Origin: Actinomycetes bacterium
GTDB taxonomy: Bacteria > Actinomycetota > Acidimicrobiia > Acidimicrobiales > Bog-793
Assembly (NCBI GenBank): GCA_021823365.1
Contig: JAKAOD010000174.1
Location: forward strand, 1 to 6,604
DNA length: 6,604 nucleotides
Direction of reading: 5' to 3'
The position numbers and the translations under genes were made by a program. Below are positions 6,321-6,604 of this stretch, one piece after another (within the stretch, counting starts at the first letter, position 1; every line of letters starts with the position of its first letter). Below the pieces are notes generated by a model, which worked only from the letters and a program-made list of their open reading frames with translations, was not told the DNA's origin and ran no database searches.

Positions 6321-6326
6321 AGGATA
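6321..6326 (-). promoter_or_regulatory. Possible -10 element (TATCCT) of the DUF3048 gene
   Basis: On the minus strand TATCCT fits the actinobacterial TAnnnT -10 pattern and ends 9 nt before the GTG at 6311. Transcription would then begin within a few bases of the start codon, giving a leaderless or nearly leaderless mRNA; there is no good Shine-Dalgarno sequence. It is the only such hexamer in the 55-bp gap, and no properly spaced -35 element is visible. Confidence 0.4.
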
Positions 6327-6366
6327 GCGGGTCGCCGCCCTGCGGTGGTGGCAATCGGGGCGCGTC

Positions 6367-6604
6367 TCAGCCGCCGACGAGGCGTGAGAACCAGCGTGCG
6401 CGCCTCGCCGGCCGGCCCGCCCGCTCCTCGACGCGGTCCGCCGAGCGCATCACCACCACGGCTGCGTTCACCCCGAGGAAGCGCAGCGGCTCCGGCTCCC
6501 AGCGCCGGGGGCGGCGACCGACCCAGGCGAGGCGGGTGAGGTCGGAGTCGGCGCCGGTGATCAGGTCCGCGAGCGTCCGTCCGGCGAGGTTCGTCGTCGA
6601 GACG
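6367..6604 (-). CDS. FAD-dependent oxidoreductase (DAO / amine-oxidase-like), C-terminal part
   Basis: Only the last 78 codons are present; the start lies beyond the right edge. In frame from base 6603 the protein reads STTNLAGRTLADLITGADSD, then LTRLAWVGRRPRRWEPEPLR and FLGVNAA. The T-N-L-A-G-R-T-L-A-D-L-I segment is the end of the FAD-binding fold in the glycine-oxidase/DAO family (gamma-glutamylputrescine oxidase-like proteins), where the substrate-binding and Rossmann parts come together. R-R-W-E-P-E-P-L-R is a C-terminal signature I associate with actinobacterial members. The tail (about 50-78) is Arg-rich and ends in TGA at 6367-6369. Such enzymes oxidise amines or amino acids using FAD and oxygen; the exact substrate cannot be judged without the N-terminal two-thirds. 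It lies upstream of and co-directional with the DUF3048 gene, but a promoter-like hexamer between them suggests separate transcription. Confidence 0.75.
   Translation of the reverse strand, partial: VSTTNLAGRTLADLITGADSDLTRLAWVGRRPRRWEPEPLRFLGVNAAVVVMRSADRVEERAGRPARRARWFSRLVGG

Noticed and set aside
6349..6354. TTGCCA as a -35 element paired with TATCCT at 6321-6326
   Set aside because: The spacer would be 22 nt, too long for a standard vegetative promoter.
5178..6539. Plus-strand ORF (453 codons) antisense to the DUF3048 gene, and a similar one at 3971-5134
   Set aside because: Low-complexity Arg/Gly/Asp-rich translations lying opposite well-supported genes; there is no ribosome binding site or family signature.

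Overview
The window is about 70% G+C with dense genes, frequent GTG starts and actinobacterial gene content: a DevR/DosR-DevS pair, an actinobacterial-type group 3b [NiFe]-hydrogenase beta subunit and a DUF3048 protein. A member of the Actinobacteria outside the best-known genera (for example Acidimicrobiia) is my best guess. The lineage is inferred from gene content only. I see no insertion sequence, CRISPR array, tRNA or rRNA.

Left half (1-3186, all on the minus strand, read right to left): a short heme-GAF histidine kinase (devS-like, 3186-2038), the hydrogenase beta subunit hydB (start uncertain, 2004 or 1890, ending at 817), a stand-alone cyclic-nucleotide-binding-fold protein (815-345), and the start of the FAD/NAD(P)-binding gamma subunit hydG (302 to beyond base 1). 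Spacing is tight, so this reads as one operon. The delta and alpha (NiFe catalytic) subunits are expected just beyond the left edge. The response regulator devR (3240-3899, plus strand) is divergent from devS across only 53 bp. Its residues match the M. tuberculosis DosR landmarks position for position (D54, T82, K104, K179, K182, N183). A DosR-box-like imperfect palindrome overlaps the devS stop codon, just ahead of hydB. The likely logic is a heme sensor that detects low oxygen, phosphorylates DevR, and thereby switches on a cytosolic NAD(P)-linked hydrogenase used for redox balance in hypoxia.

Right half (3845-6604, all minus strand): an EamA-family transporter whose 3' end overlaps the devR 3' end tail to tail by 55 bp, a 53-residue single-pass membrane protein with a very strong ribosome binding site, a membrane-anchored DUF3048 protein, and the C-terminal end of an FAD-dependent amine-oxidase-like oxidoreductase cut by the right edge. 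These look like ordinary chromosomal neighbours with no evident link to the hydrogenase.

The points most worth a second look are the minimal DosT-like sensor kinase, hydB lacking any ATG/GTG/TTG where its conserved N-terminus begins (an ATA sits there instead), the DosR-like box before hydB, and the hydrogenase-linked cNMP-fold protein without usual nucleotide-contact residues.
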